From NCBI GenBank assembly GCA_009700485.1, contig WLLZ01000043.1:1-14148 (forward strand): a DNA stretch of 14,148 nt. The letters are read 5' to 3'. Below the pieces are notes generated by a model, which did no database searches, had not been told where the DNA came from, and saw only the letters and a list, made by a program, of their open reading frames with translations. This document shows, one piece after another, positions 1-7,773 of this stretch (within the stretch, counting starts at the first letter, position 1; each line of letters starts with the position of its first letter). The DNA comes from Actinomycetota bacterium (GTDB lineage Bacteria > Actinomycetota > Actinomycetes > S36-B12). The translations under genes and the position numbers were made by a program.

Positions 1-1695
1 ATGCCTGAGTTGATTGATGCCACCGTGCTGACTATGGCGCCGCAGTACCCAGAACTAAACGATGAAGCCAACCGCATCAGACAGATCGCGGCTGGTGAAG
101 AAGCCGTATTCTTGCAAACGTTGAAGACCGGCACGACAATATTTGATGATGCGGTGCAGCAGGTTAAGGATCGCGGCAGCAACACATTGCCGGGGGCCAA
201 GGCCTTCGCGCTTCATGACACCTACGGGTTTCCATTTGATCTCACCCTTGAGATGGCCGCCGAGCAAGGCCTAGCGGTCGATGAAGACGCCTTCCGTCAA
301 TTAATGGGGCAGCAGCGTGAACGCGCAAAGGCCGATGCGCGTGATCGCAAAGTGGGCTTGACCGCTACCACCGAATATCGCGATATCTTGCAGGTTGGCG
401 GCACTACAGAATTCACCGGCTATCTTGAAGCCGCGAGTGATGCAACAGTTATCGGGTTACTCCGCGATGGAGTCACGGTGCCGACAGCTGGCCTTGGTGA
501 GCACGTTGAAGTCATCTTGAACCGCAGCCCTTTTTATGCCGAAGCCGGCGGGCAATTGGGTGACCACGGCCGCATCGTCACAGCCGACGGCGGGGTCGTT
601 GAGATCTACGACGTACAAGTGCCGGTCCCGGGATTGTTCGTGCACCGTGGCGAGGTAGTAGTCGGTGAGATCGTGCAAGGTGCGGTCGTTACTGGCGAAG
701 TAGACGTCGCTCGGCGTAAGGCCATCTCGCGGGCACACACCGCTACCCACCTGATCCACCGGGCTTTTCGCGAGCGTCTCGGTGACACCGCAACACAAAT
801 GGGTTCGGAGAACGCTCCGGGTCGAATTCGATTTGACTTTCCGAACCCAACCCCGGTCGGTGCTTTAGTACTTCAAGAAGTTGAAGCCCGTGTCAATGAA
901 GTGCTTCTTGATGACCTAGAAGTAAGTGCGCAGCTAATGACTCAGCCGGAGGCTAGAGCTATGGGAGCGATGGCGCTCTTCGGTGAAAAGTACGGTGATC
1001 AGGTTCGCGTGGTTTCAGTCGGTGACTGGGCCCATGAGCTTTGTGGTGGCACGCACGCCCTGAGATCAGGGCAATTGGGTGTGGTGACATTCTTATCTGA
1101 AGGGTCGATCGGTACCGGGGTGCGGCGCCTTGAAGCTCTTGTCGGTGCTGATGCCTACACCTATTTAGCACGTGAGCATGTTCTAGTGAATCGCCTAACG
1201 GATTTGCTAAAAGCACCTAGTGAAGAGTTAGTCGAACGCATAGAACGCACAATCGCTGCACTGAAGGATGCTGAACGCGATCTAGCCAAGGTTAAGAGCG
1301 CACAATTGGTGGCCGGGATCGATGCCATTATCGGTGAGGGCCGTGAAATCGGTGAAGTTCGCGTGTGGGCATTTGAAGCACCCGCTGGTACGAGCGCCGG
1401 CGATCTTCGCGAACTGGCAATTAAGGTGCGGGGTCGTAATCGTCCCGAGATTCCAGTGGTACTAATTGGCAGTGCCATTACGGACGAGAAAGTCTCAATG
1501 GTGGCCGCGGCTAATCCACGTGCGATCGAACTGGGGCTAACGGCAAGTTGGCTACTTAATATTGCACTTGCCGGGGTGGGTGGCCGCGGGGGCGGTAAGG
1601 ATGATCTCGCGCAGGGCGGTGGGCCCGAAGTAGGCGGTGTAGCTAAGGCATTTGCACTCGTTGAAGCTGCGATTGCGAAGCGGCAAGGCGGCTGA
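1..1695 (+). CDS. alaS: Alanyl-tRNA synthetase, C-terminal two thirds (cut by window start)
   Basis: This is the C-terminal part of the cytoplasmic enzyme that charges tRNA-Ala and clears mischarged Ser and Gly. The frame is open from the first base, and the ATG at position 1 is most likely an internal Met: AlaRS is usually about 880 residues, and only 564 are here, lacking the class II catalytic core. The visible part holds the end of the tRNA-binding region, then the editing domain with its zinc-binding pair of motifs, HTATH (residues 246-250) and CGGTH (348-352). A helical linker follows at about 400-440, then the C-Ala domain with its glycine-rich signature GGRGGGKDDLAQGGG at 527-541. All editing-site ligands are intact. 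It is the first gene of a tightly packed block; ruvX starts 2 bases after its stop, matching the usual actinobacterial order. Confidence 0.97.
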   Translation: MPELIDATVLTMAPQYPELNDEANRIRQIAAGEEAVFLQTLKTGTTIFDDAVQQVKDRGSNTLPGAKAFALHDTYGFPFDLTLEMAAEQGLAVDEDAFRQLMGQQRERAKADARDRKVGLTATTEYRDILQVGGTTEFTGYLEAASDATVIGLLRDGVTVPTAGLGEHVEVILNRSPFYAEAGGQLGDHGRIVTADGGVVEIYDVQVPVPGLFVHRGEVVVGEIVQGAVVTGEVDVARRKAISRAHTATHLIHRAFRERLGDTATQMGSENAPGRIRFDFPNPTPVGALVLQEVEARVNEVLLDDLEVSAQLMTQPEARAMGAMALFGEKYGDQVRVVSVGDWAHELCGGTHALRSGQLGVVTFLSEGSIGTGVRRLEALVGADAYTYLAREHVLVNRLTDLLKAPSEELVERIERTIAALKDAERDLAKVKSAQLVAGIDAIIGEGREIGEVRVWAFEAPAGTSAGDLRELAIKVRGRNRPEIPVVLIGSAITDEKVSMVAAANPRAIELGLTASWLLNIALAGVGGRGGGKDDLAQGGGPEVGGVAKAFALVEAAIAKRQGG

Positions 1696-1697
1696 GG

Positions 1698-2132
1698 GTG
1701 ACCGGGGTCCATATGGCCTGCGATGTCGGCAGTGTCCGCATCGGAGTTGCCCGAAGTGACCCGGGTGGGGTTCTGGCTTTTCCGCTGGACGCTATTGCCG
1801 CAGGGCCAGGTGCTATTGCGCAATTGGGTGCACTGATCACCGAGTACGAAGCGGTCGGCGTCATTATCGGATTACCCTTGAAGATGGATGGTACGGCTGG
1901 TACTGCTGCGCAATCGGCTCAATTGTGGGCGGCCCAGGTGGCAGCTGCTGTGGCGGTGCCTGTTGAGCTCTTCGATGAGCGATTGACAACGGTGCAGGCC
2001 CAACGCGGATTACACGATGCGGGGCGCACGGTTCGCTCCTCGCGAGCGGTGATCGATAGTGCGTCTGCGGTAGTGCTACTGCAGTCATATTTGGATACTT
2101 CGCGGAAGGCATCCAGTGAGCCAGCTGAATAG
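1698..2132 (+). CDS. ruvX: RuvX/YqgF Holliday junction resolvase-like nuclease
   Basis: A 144-residue protein of the YqgF/RuvX family (RNase H fold), implicated in Holliday junction resolution and in 16S rRNA 5' end maturation. The acidic residues of the family are in place: D9 in the DVGSVRIGVA motif, D93-E94 in FDERLTT, and D120 in VIDSASAVVLLQ. The IIGLPLKMDG loop (about 56-65) is also typical, and the length is normal. I chose the GTG at 1698 because AAGGCGG at 1685-1691 lies 6 bases upstream; the in-frame ATG at 1713 is an alternative and would still keep D9. The gene lies between alaS and mltG, the usual actinobacterial setting, and its 3' end overlaps the mltG start, suggesting translational coupling. 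Confidence 0.93.
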   Translation: MTGVHMACDVGSVRIGVARSDPGGVLAFPLDAIAAGPGAIAQLGALITEYEAVGVIIGLPLKMDGTAGTAAQSAQLWAAQVAAAVAVPVELFDERLTTVQAQRGLHDAGRTVRSSRAVIDSASAVVLLQSYLDTSRKASSEPAE

Positions 2133-3213
2133 CATGATGAGTTCGGGTTCGCTGCCCCCATCGGCGAATAAGCGCAGCATTAGCCGTCGCATCGTCTTTA
2201 TAGTAATTCTTGTCTGCCTAGGCGGCCTAATTTGGGGAGGTTTCTCAGTACTTCGCGGTTCAACAACTACCTCAGATTATGTTGGCGCAGGTACAGCTGA
2301 AGTAGTAGTCGTGGTTGAACGCGGGGATTCCCTCCGGGTGATTGCCGAGAAACTTCGGACGGCTGACGTCGTCATGAGCGTGGAATCTTTCTTGGCGGCC
2401 GTCAATGCCGACGAGCGCGCGTCGAGCATAGGACCTGGCAAGTACATCATGCACGATCAGATGAGTGGGGCTTTAGCGCTAGCGCTGATGTTGGACCCAA
2501 CTTCGCGCGAACTAAACCAAATGGTGTTGCCTGAGGGTCTAACGCTGGATGAAACCGTCGCTATTGCAAGTAAAGCTACGGGCCTTGCTAAGGCCAATTT
2601 CAAAGATGCGCTCAAGGCCCCTGGCGAACTTGACTTACCGACTTACGCCGAGGACCGCCCGGAAGGTTTTTTGTTTCCCGCCACCTATGACTTATCTGGT
2701 GACGAGACCGCTGCTGATGTGCTGCGTGTGCTCATCAATCGATTCGCTCAAACAAGTGCGGATGTTGGGCTCGAAAGCCGGGCGGCGGCGGTTGGCCGAA
2801 CACCTTATGAAGTTCTTACGATCGCATCGTTATTGCAGGCTGAGGGCTTGCCGAATGACTTCGCCAAAGTAGCTCGCGTGATTTACAACCGCCTTGATGC
2901 TGATATGCCACTTCAACTTGACTCAACCGTGTCTTATGCGTTGGGGATAAATGACATTTTACTCAATGCGGAGCAACTGTCTACTGAGTCGCCATACAAC
3001 ACTTATCTAAATGCGGGCCTGCCTCCCACACCAATTAACTCACCCGGTGAAGCAGCGATCGATGCTGCATTAGCTCCGGCGAGTGGCAAGTGGCTGTATT
3101 TCGTGACGGTAGATCCGCAGGCTGGCATCACAAAATTCACTAAGTCATACGACAAGTTCTTGCAGCTCAAAGCGCAGTTCCAGGCTAATCTCGCAAAGTC
3201 AACAAGTGAGTAG
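2116..3213 (+). CDS. mltG: Endolytic murein transglycosylase MltG (YceG-like)
   Basis: A membrane-anchored lytic transglycosylase that cleaves nascent peptidoglycan strands and is thought to set glycan chain length. The 365 residues give a short cytoplasmic tail, one transmembrane helix at about 25-45, a LysM-like subdomain at about 68-95 (VERGDSLRVIAEKL), and the YceG catalytic domain to the C-terminus. E243, in the IASLLQAEG motif, aligns with the catalytic glutamate that E. coli has at the end of ASIVEKE. The following FAKVARVIYNRL and LQLDSTVSYALG stretches are strongly conserved in the family. The GTG start has GGAAGG at 2104-2109, 6 bases upstream, and overlaps the last 17 bases of ruvX; ATGs at 2134 and 2137 are possible alternatives. 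The stop overlaps the start of aroE. Confidence 0.94.
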   Translation: MSQLNSMMSSGSLPPSANKRSISRRIVFIVILVCLGGLIWGGFSVLRGSTTTSDYVGAGTAEVVVVVERGDSLRVIAEKLRTADVVMSVESFLAAVNADERASSIGPGKYIMHDQMSGALALALMLDPTSRELNQMVLPEGLTLDETVAIASKATGLAKANFKDALKAPGELDLPTYAEDRPEGFLFPATYDLSGDETAADVLRVLINRFAQTSADVGLESRAAAVGRTPYEVLTIASLLQAEGLPNDFAKVARVIYNRLDADMPLQLDSTVSYALGINDILLNAEQLSTESPYNTYLNAGLPPTPINSPGEAAIDAALAPASGKWLYFVTVDPQAGITKFTKSYDKFLQLKAQFQANLAKSTSE

Positions 3214-4012
3214 TGCACCCGGGATGCGAGCAGCAGTGCTCGGTTCGCCAATAGCTCATAGCCTTTCTCCGGTCATTCATCGGGCGGCCTATCAAGCTTT
3301 GGGGCTGGACTGGAGTTATGAGGCTCTCGATGTGAATTCAATACAACTTCCGAAGTTTCTTGCGGACATGGATGAATCTTGGGCTGGCCTGTCGTTGACA
3401 ATGCCACTCAAGGAGACGGTCATTGAGCACCTTGATGAAGTGGACGAGTTGGCAAGGCGGGTGCGAGCGGTAAATACGGTGATCCCGACCGGGCGTGGTT
3501 TGCTTGGTGTGAATACCGATGTCTACGGGATGGTCCAAGCCCTTAATGCGGCGGGCCTCCAAGGGTGCGCGACCGCAACAATTCTCGGTGCCGGAGCTAC
3601 AGCACGAAGTGCGGTGGCTGCAGCGGCCGCAATGGGTGTTACTTCAATAACCGTATGTGCGCGCCGTCTTGCTGCGGCGCTAGATCTCTGCGCGGTGGCC
3701 GCTGAATTTGGGGTCACCGCGAACCCACGGGACCTTGAGCCGGCGGCCGATTTACTCACAGCGGATCTAGTAATCAGCACCTTGCCCGGAGATATTGCCG
3801 CGCATTGGGTTCCCTTCGTCGGGGCTGGGGCAGGAGCCTTGCAAGATGTCTCTTATCACCCGTGGCCATCTCCGTTAGCCGGCGCCTGGCCCACAAAAGT
3901 CATTGCTAGCGGTCGTGATCTACTGCTTTGGCAGGCGGCGGAGCAAGTGCACCTGATGACTGGGCAGGATGCTCCGGTGCTACAGATGCGGGCGGCGCTC
4001 GATGCAGCTTGA
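3206..4012 (+). CDS. aroE: Shikimate dehydrogenase
   Basis: Reduces 3-dehydroshikimate to shikimate with NADPH, in the pathway to chorismate and the aromatic amino acids. In the 268 residues the substrate site is visible as SLSP (19-22), the catalytic lysine K69 in SLTMPLKE, N90 in AVNTV, and the catalytic aspartate D105 in NTDVYG. The nucleotide-binding Rossmann half carries GAGATA at 128-133. The GTG at 3206 lies within the 3' end of mltG (8-base overlap) and has no clear Shine-Dalgarno, so it probably depends on coupled translation. The ATG at 3224 is a realistic alternative, as many actinobacterial AroE proteins begin close to the MRAAVLGSPI stretch. The gene stands among other shikimate genes but is separated from aroC by a prepilin peptidase gene. 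Confidence 0.94.
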   Translation: MSSAPGMRAAVLGSPIAHSLSPVIHRAAYQALGLDWSYEALDVNSIQLPKFLADMDESWAGLSLTMPLKETVIEHLDEVDELARRVRAVNTVIPTGRGLLGVNTDVYGMVQALNAAGLQGCATATILGAGATARSAVAAAAAMGVTSITVCARRLAAALDLCAVAAEFGVTANPRDLEPAADLLTADLVISTLPGDIAAHWVPFVGAGAGALQDVSYHPWPSPLAGAWPTKVIASGRDLLLWQAAEQVHLMTGQDAPVLQMRAALDAA

Positions 4013-4027
4013 GCAGAACCCTCTGAG

Positions 4028-4495
4028 ATGAGCGTGATTTTTGAAATCGCGGCTTGGCTTATCTTCGCGGGGTTTGGGTTAGCGCTGTCGGTAATAGATA
4101 TGCGCGAGCATCGATTGCCGAATAATTTGGTGGCGATCGCTGCTCTCCTGGGGTTGGCCGCGGTTGCGGCAAGTGCTATTAGCTCCGGCGATCCTGGTTC
4201 ACTGGTGCGCGCGGTGCTCGGGGCCGTCATGGTATTTGGCGCCCTACTAGTGATGGCCTTAATTGCGCCAAGTGGCTTAGGCATGGGTGATGTGAAACTT
4301 GGTGCGGTCACGGGGCTTTATTTGGGTTGGTTGGGCTGGTCTTGGCTTTTTTGGGGCACCTTCATTGGATTTGGCATTGGTGCGGTGTGGGCGGTGGCAC
4401 TGATCATGCTAAAAAAGGCCCAAAGTTCCACCCCGATTGCTTTTGGCCCGTTTTTGATACTCGGTGTCGTGGTCAGCGCCCTGCTCGCTATCTGA
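4028..4495 (+). CDS. Type IV prepilin peptidase, A24 family, single-domain form
   Basis: An integral membrane aspartic protease of the PilD/TadV/CpaA group, which trims the leader of type IV pilin-like proteins at the cytoplasmic face. Both catalytic aspartates are present: D24 in the SVIDMREHRLPN motif and D88 in GLGMGDVK. The 155 residues are very hydrophobic, with about five or six membrane segments, at roughly 5-22, 34-52, 58-80, 93-112 and 114-152. It lacks the N-terminal methyltransferase domain and its zinc-binding cysteines found in full-length PilD, as in many actinobacterial homologs. It lies 15 bases after aroE and 12 before aroC. The same position between aroE and aroC is occupied by a prepilin peptidase gene in mycobacteria. 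No pilin or pilus assembly gene is in the window, so the substrate is unknown. Confidence 0.88.
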   Translation: MSVIFEIAAWLIFAGFGLALSVIDMREHRLPNNLVAIAALLGLAAVAASAISSGDPGSLVRAVLGAVMVFGALLVMALIAPSGLGMGDVKLGAVTGLYLGWLGWSWLFWGTFIGFGIGAVWAVALIMLKKAQSSTPIAFGPFLILGVVVSALLAI

Positions 4496-4500
4496 AAGGA
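4494..4500 (+). promoter_or_regulatory. Ribosome binding site of aroC
   Basis: GAAAGGA overlaps the stop codon of the prepilin peptidase gene and sits 7 bases before the aroC ATG at 4508. It is one of the clearest Shine-Dalgarno sequences in the block and fixes the aroC start. Confidence 0.7.
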
Positions 4501-4507
4501 TGGCCCC

Positions 4508-5686
4508 ATGGTGCGGTGGCTCACGGCAGGTGAATCCCACGGGCCGGCCCTCGTCGCAATCATCGAAGGGCTACCCGCCGGGATCTTGGTGACCACCGCC
4601 GATATAGATATTGACCTGGCTAGGCGCCGACTAGGAGCTGGGCGTGGGGCTCGGATGAAATTCGAGCGCGATGAAATGCGCTTCTTGGGTGGGGTCCGCC
4701 ATGGGCAATCAATGGGTGGCCCAATCGCCATCGAAGTTGGTAATAGCGAGTGGGCCAAGTGGGAGACCGTGATGGCCCCCGACCCGGTTGATGCAGAGGT
4801 ACTAGCGCAGTTGGCCCGCAATGCTCCACTTACCCGGCCAAGGCCTGGGCACGCTGATCTAGTCGGTATGCAAAAGTATGGATTCGACGACGCCAGACCG
4901 GTACTCGAACGCGCTAGTGCACGCGAGACCGCGGCCCGGGTCGCACTCGGTGCGGTGGCTCGATCGTTCCTGCGCCAGGTCGCTGGCATCGAAGTTTTGA
5001 GCCATGTCGTTCGCATTGGTTCGGTTGAGGTTGCCGGTGGCGTGGTGCCGGCAATAACTGACGGAGGCCGCATCGACGAGAGCGCCGTGCGCTGTGTTGA
5101 CGAAGTCCAAGCGGCCGCCATGGTCGAAGAGATCGCGAATGCGCATCGAGATGGCGATACTTTGGGCGGGGTAGTGGAGATAGTTGCCTATAACCTGCCA
5201 CCGGGTCTGGGAAGCCATGTGCACTGGGACCGAAGGCTGGACTCCAAACTTGCCGGTGCGCTGATGGGTATCCAGGCGGTCAAGGGTGTTGAAGTCGGTG
5301 ACGGCTTTGGGCTGGCCGCGGTTCGCGGGTCCTTGGCTCAAGATGAAATCGTCAATGCCGATGATCGTCTGGTGCGAACATCAGGTAAGTCAGGGGGCAC
5401 CGAGGGCGGGATGTCGACCGGCGAAGTACTTCGTGTGCGCGCTGCGATGAAACCGATTTCGACGATCCCAAAAGCTTTGCGCACCGTTGACGTTGCAACT
5501 GGTGAAGCGGCACCGGCAATCAATCAGCGCTCGGATGTGTGTGCGGTACCGGCCGCAGGTATTGTGGCTGAAGCCATGGTGCTCCTGGTACTTGCCGATG
5601 CCATGCTAGAGAAATTCGGTGGAGATAGCGTTGCCGAAACTAAGCGCAACCATGATTCATATCTAGCCAATTTACAGATCCGATGA
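4508..5686 (+). CDS. aroC: Chorismate synthase
   Basis: Converts 5-enolpyruvylshikimate-3-phosphate to chorismate using reduced FMN, the last step of the shikimate pathway. At 392 residues it has normal length and every family signature: GESHGPAL at 8-15 with H11, RPGHADL at 112-118 with H115, the RASARETAAR stretch at 135-144, GKSGGTEGGMSTGE at 293-306, and the conserved RSD at 341-343. The start is secured by the Shine-Dalgarno at 4494-4500 and by the typical N-terminus MVRWLTAGESHG. The stop TGA overlaps the aroK start as ATGA, so aroC and aroK are probably translationally coupled. Confidence 0.97.
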   Translation: MVRWLTAGESHGPALVAIIEGLPAGILVTTADIDIDLARRRLGAGRGARMKFERDEMRFLGGVRHGQSMGGPIAIEVGNSEWAKWETVMAPDPVDAEVLAQLARNAPLTRPRPGHADLVGMQKYGFDDARPVLERASARETAARVALGAVARSFLRQVAGIEVLSHVVRIGSVEVAGGVVPAITDGGRIDESAVRCVDEVQAAAMVEEIANAHRDGDTLGGVVEIVAYNLPPGLGSHVHWDRRLDSKLAGALMGIQAVKGVEVGDGFGLAAVRGSLAQDEIVNADDRLVRTSGKSGGTEGGMSTGEVLRVRAAMKPISTIPKALRTVDVATGEAAPAINQRSDVCAVPAAGIVAEAMVLLVLADAMLEKFGGDSVAETKRNHDSYLANLQIR

Positions 5687-6222
5687 CTTCGAGTGCGGTG
5701 CCAACGACTAAACCCGTGCTCGTGCTGGTCGGAGCACCCGGCGCTGGCAAGTCCAGTATTGGCCGTCGGGTGGCGAGTCGACTTAATGTCCCATTTGTTG
5801 ACACCGATCAGCTAATTGAGAATTCCGCGGGTATGAGTGTCTCGGATATCTTCGTGACCCTTGGCGAGGCCGAATTTCGCCGCATTGAGCAAGAGACTGT
5901 CGCTGGTGCTTTGCGCGAACAAAATGGGGTAGTTGCGCTGGGTGGCGGCGCAGTGATGAATGCGAGCACCAGCGCTTTACTTGGTCAGCAATGCGTTATT
6001 TGGCTCCGCGTAAATGTGTCTGATGCGGTTAACCGAGTCGGAATGAACACTGCCCGCCCGCTACTTCTTGGGAATGTGCGCGGTCAATTGAAGTCCCTGA
6101 TGGATGAGCGCACTCCAACTTATGAAGCCGTCAGCACCTACATCGTTGACACTTCCGGCAAATCTTTAAAGGTGGTGGCCGATGAGGTCGCGGCGCTCGT
6201 TGGGGGTCATGGAAATGACTGA
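5683..6222 (+). CDS. aroK: Shikimate kinase
   Basis: Phosphorylates shikimate at the 3-hydroxyl with ATP. The 179-residue protein has the P-loop GAPGAGKS at 17-24, substrate-binding aspartates D40 and D42 in the VDTD motif, R66 in FRRIE, the glycine-rich GGGA at 87-90, the lid arginine R125 in NTARPLL, and the ERTPTYE stretch at 142-148. These are the standard shikimate kinase positions, so activity is expected. The ATG overlaps the aroC stop as ATGA, with no independent Shine-Dalgarno, pointing to coupled translation. The 3' end overlaps the aroB start. The N-terminal eight residues before KPVLVLVG are a short unconserved lead. Confidence 0.95.
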   Translation: MTSSAVPTTKPVLVLVGAPGAGKSSIGRRVASRLNVPFVDTDQLIENSAGMSVSDIFVTLGEAEFRRIEQETVAGALREQNGVVALGGGAVMNASTSALLGQQCVIWLRVNVSDAVNRVGMNTARPLLLGNVRGQLKSLMDERTPTYEAVSTYIVDTSGKSLKVVADEVAALVGGHGND

Positions 6223-7315
6223 GTCGATTTGCATAACGGTGCGCGCGGAGCACTCCTACGAAGTTCATATAGGCGCCGGGTGCATCAATTTGCTCCCTAC
6301 GATGCTTACCGGCGCCGGCCGATTGGCGGTCATCTATCAGCGGCCGGTTTTGCGGTGGGTTGAGCTTATTCGCGCGCAATTCGTCGATCAGGGCGAGCTG
6401 GTGGTGTTAATTGAGGTACCAGAGGGCGAGGCCGCGAAATCAGCAGCCGTGCTCGAGGAGTGCTGGCAAAAGCTAGGGGATTCAGGGTTCACCCGAAACG
6501 ATGCCGTGATCGCAGTCGGTGGGGGAGCGGTCACCGACTTAGCGGGCTTCGTTGCTGCAACTTGGCTGCGCGGGATTAGAAATGTGAACGTCCCAACAAC
6601 ATTGCTGGGGATGGTCGACGCCGCCGTAGGTGGTAAGACGGGGATCAATAGTGCAGCAGGCAAGAACCTTGTTGGCGCATTCCATAGCCCCGTCGGAGTC
6701 ATCGGCGATCTCGACACTTTGACTACTTTGCCGAGGCCGGACTTAGTGGCTGGTATGGCTGAAGTTGCAAAAATTGGGCTGACATCTGACCCAACTATTT
6801 TGGCTGACTTACGCCGTGATGTGACTACCTGCTGTGATCCAAGAAGTTCATTAATGGCTGACCTCATTCGGCGCGCAGTCCAAGTGAAGGCCGATGTTGT
6901 GGGGGGTGACTTCAAGGAGCTTTCGTCAAGTTCGTCGCAGCCGGCCCTTGGCCGCGAAGTCCTTAACTACGGCCATACTTTTGGGCACGCAATCGAGCGG
7001 GTCGAGGATTACCGCTGGCGACATGGTGAAGCCATCTCGGTAGGCATGATCTACGTTGCTGAGCTGGCCAGGCTTGGTGGCCGACTAGGGGACGCCGAGG
7101 TTGCCACCCATCGTGAAATTTTGGGTTTACTTGGCCTGCCCACCAGCTATGTGTCAGGCCGCTGGGAGCAGTTGTTAGCTGCCATGCAGGTGGATAAGAA
7201 GGCCCGGGGCGCAATGCTCCGTTTCGTCATTTTGACGGGGATCGGGCACCCGGTGGAGTGGGCCAGCCCCGACCCAGAGCTGCTGTTGGCGGCCTACGAG
7301 GCGGTAACCGCGTAG
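6215..7315 (+). CDS. aroB: 3-dehydroquinate synthase with a serine-rich insertion
   Basis: NAD- and metal-dependent enzyme that cyclises DAHP to 3-dehydroquinate. Numbered from the ATG at 6215 (366 residues), it has GGGAVTD at 102-108, the PTTLLGMVDAAVGGKTGIN block at 127-145, NLVGAFHSP at 151-159, and metal ligands E183 (MAEVAK), H254 (LNYGHTFGH) and H270 (RHGEA). The stretch between VVGGDFKE and REVLNYGHT is about eight residues longer than in mycobacterial AroB and contains five consecutive serines (237-241). I chose 6215 because the GGGGG at 6202-6206 lies 8 bases before it and the start overlaps the aroK stop. In-frame ATGs at 6209 and 6182 are alternatives; the longest form would have 377 residues. 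Confidence 0.94.
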   Translation: MTESICITVRAEHSYEVHIGAGCINLLPTMLTGAGRLAVIYQRPVLRWVELIRAQFVDQGELVVLIEVPEGEAAKSAAVLEECWQKLGDSGFTRNDAVIAVGGGAVTDLAGFVAATWLRGIRNVNVPTTLLGMVDAAVGGKTGINSAAGKNLVGAFHSPVGVIGDLDTLTTLPRPDLVAGMAEVAKIGLTSDPTILADLRRDVTTCCDPRSSLMADLIRRAVQVKADVVGGDFKELSSSSSQPALGREVLNYGHTFGHAIERVEDYRWRHGEAISVGMIYVAELARLGGRLGDAEVATHREILGLLGLPTSYVSGRWEQLLAAMQVDKKARGAMLRFVILTGIGHPVEWASPDPELLLAAYEAVTA

Positions 7316-7324
7316 GCTCACGTC

Positions 7325-7765
7325 ATGGCTGCCAGCGTATTGATCTTGAATGGTCCGAATTTAGATCGACTAGGTACGCGCGAGCCCGCTATTTACGGCA
7401 CGGCCACTTTTGCCGACTTAGTCGCGTTATGTACCGCCGAGGCGCTCACCCTGGGTTTGGCCGCCGATGTGCGTCAGAGCAATGATGAAGCCGAGTTAAT
7501 TGGTTGGTTGCATGAGGCCGCGGATTCGAATTCGCCAGTGATCATTAATCCAGCGGCGTTTACCCATTATTCCTATGCGCTGCGCGACGCCTGTGCTTTG
7601 GTCGAATCACCATTGATCGAAGTTCATCTATCTAACCCAGCGGCACGCGAGGAGTTTCGACAGACTTCAGTTATTTCTGGGGTCGCTGACGGGGTCATTG
7701 CTGGATTTGGCATTGAGTCGTACCGACTTGCCCTACATGCTGTTGCGCGCATGACCAAGGGCTAG
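7325..7765 (+). CDS. aroQ: Type II 3-dehydroquinate dehydratase
   Basis: Dehydrates 3-dehydroquinate to 3-dehydroshikimate by the type II (anti elimination) mechanism, normally as a dodecamer. The 146 residues carry the family's LNGPNLDRLGTREPAIYG motif with R19 and catalytic Y24, the QSNDEAELI motif at 51-59 on the substrate side, INPAAFTHYSYALRDA with N75 and H81, and the catalytic H101 in EVHLSNP. The canonical QSNHEG glycine is alanine here, a mild change. The ATG starts 9 bases after the aroB stop, with only a weak TAGG at 7313-7316 upstream. It follows aroB in the same way as aroD follows aroB in mycobacteria. Confidence 0.95.
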   Translation: MAASVLILNGPNLDRLGTREPAIYGTATFADLVALCTAEALTLGLAADVRQSNDEAELIGWLHEAADSNSPVIINPAAFTHYSYALRDACALVESPLIEVHLSNPAAREEFRQTSVISGVADGVIAGFGIESYRLALHAVARMTKG

Positions 7766-7773
7766 GTGTATTG

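Noticed and set aside
1..3. ATG at the first base as the true alaS start
   Set aside because: The encoded protein lacks the whole catalytic domain and begins within sequence homologous to about residue 320 of AlaRS, so the window simply cuts the gene here.
1161..1823. Open reading frame of 220 codons on the minus strand opposite alaS and ruvX
   Set aside because: Composition is biased, no domain is visible, and both sense genes have intact family motifs.
4318..5121. Open reading frame of 267 codons on the minus strand, antisense to the prepilin peptidase and aroC genes
   Set aside because: Low-complexity Ser/Thr/Ala/Pro composition, no recognisable motif, and it lies opposite well-supported coding sequence; such frames arise from GC-biased codon use.
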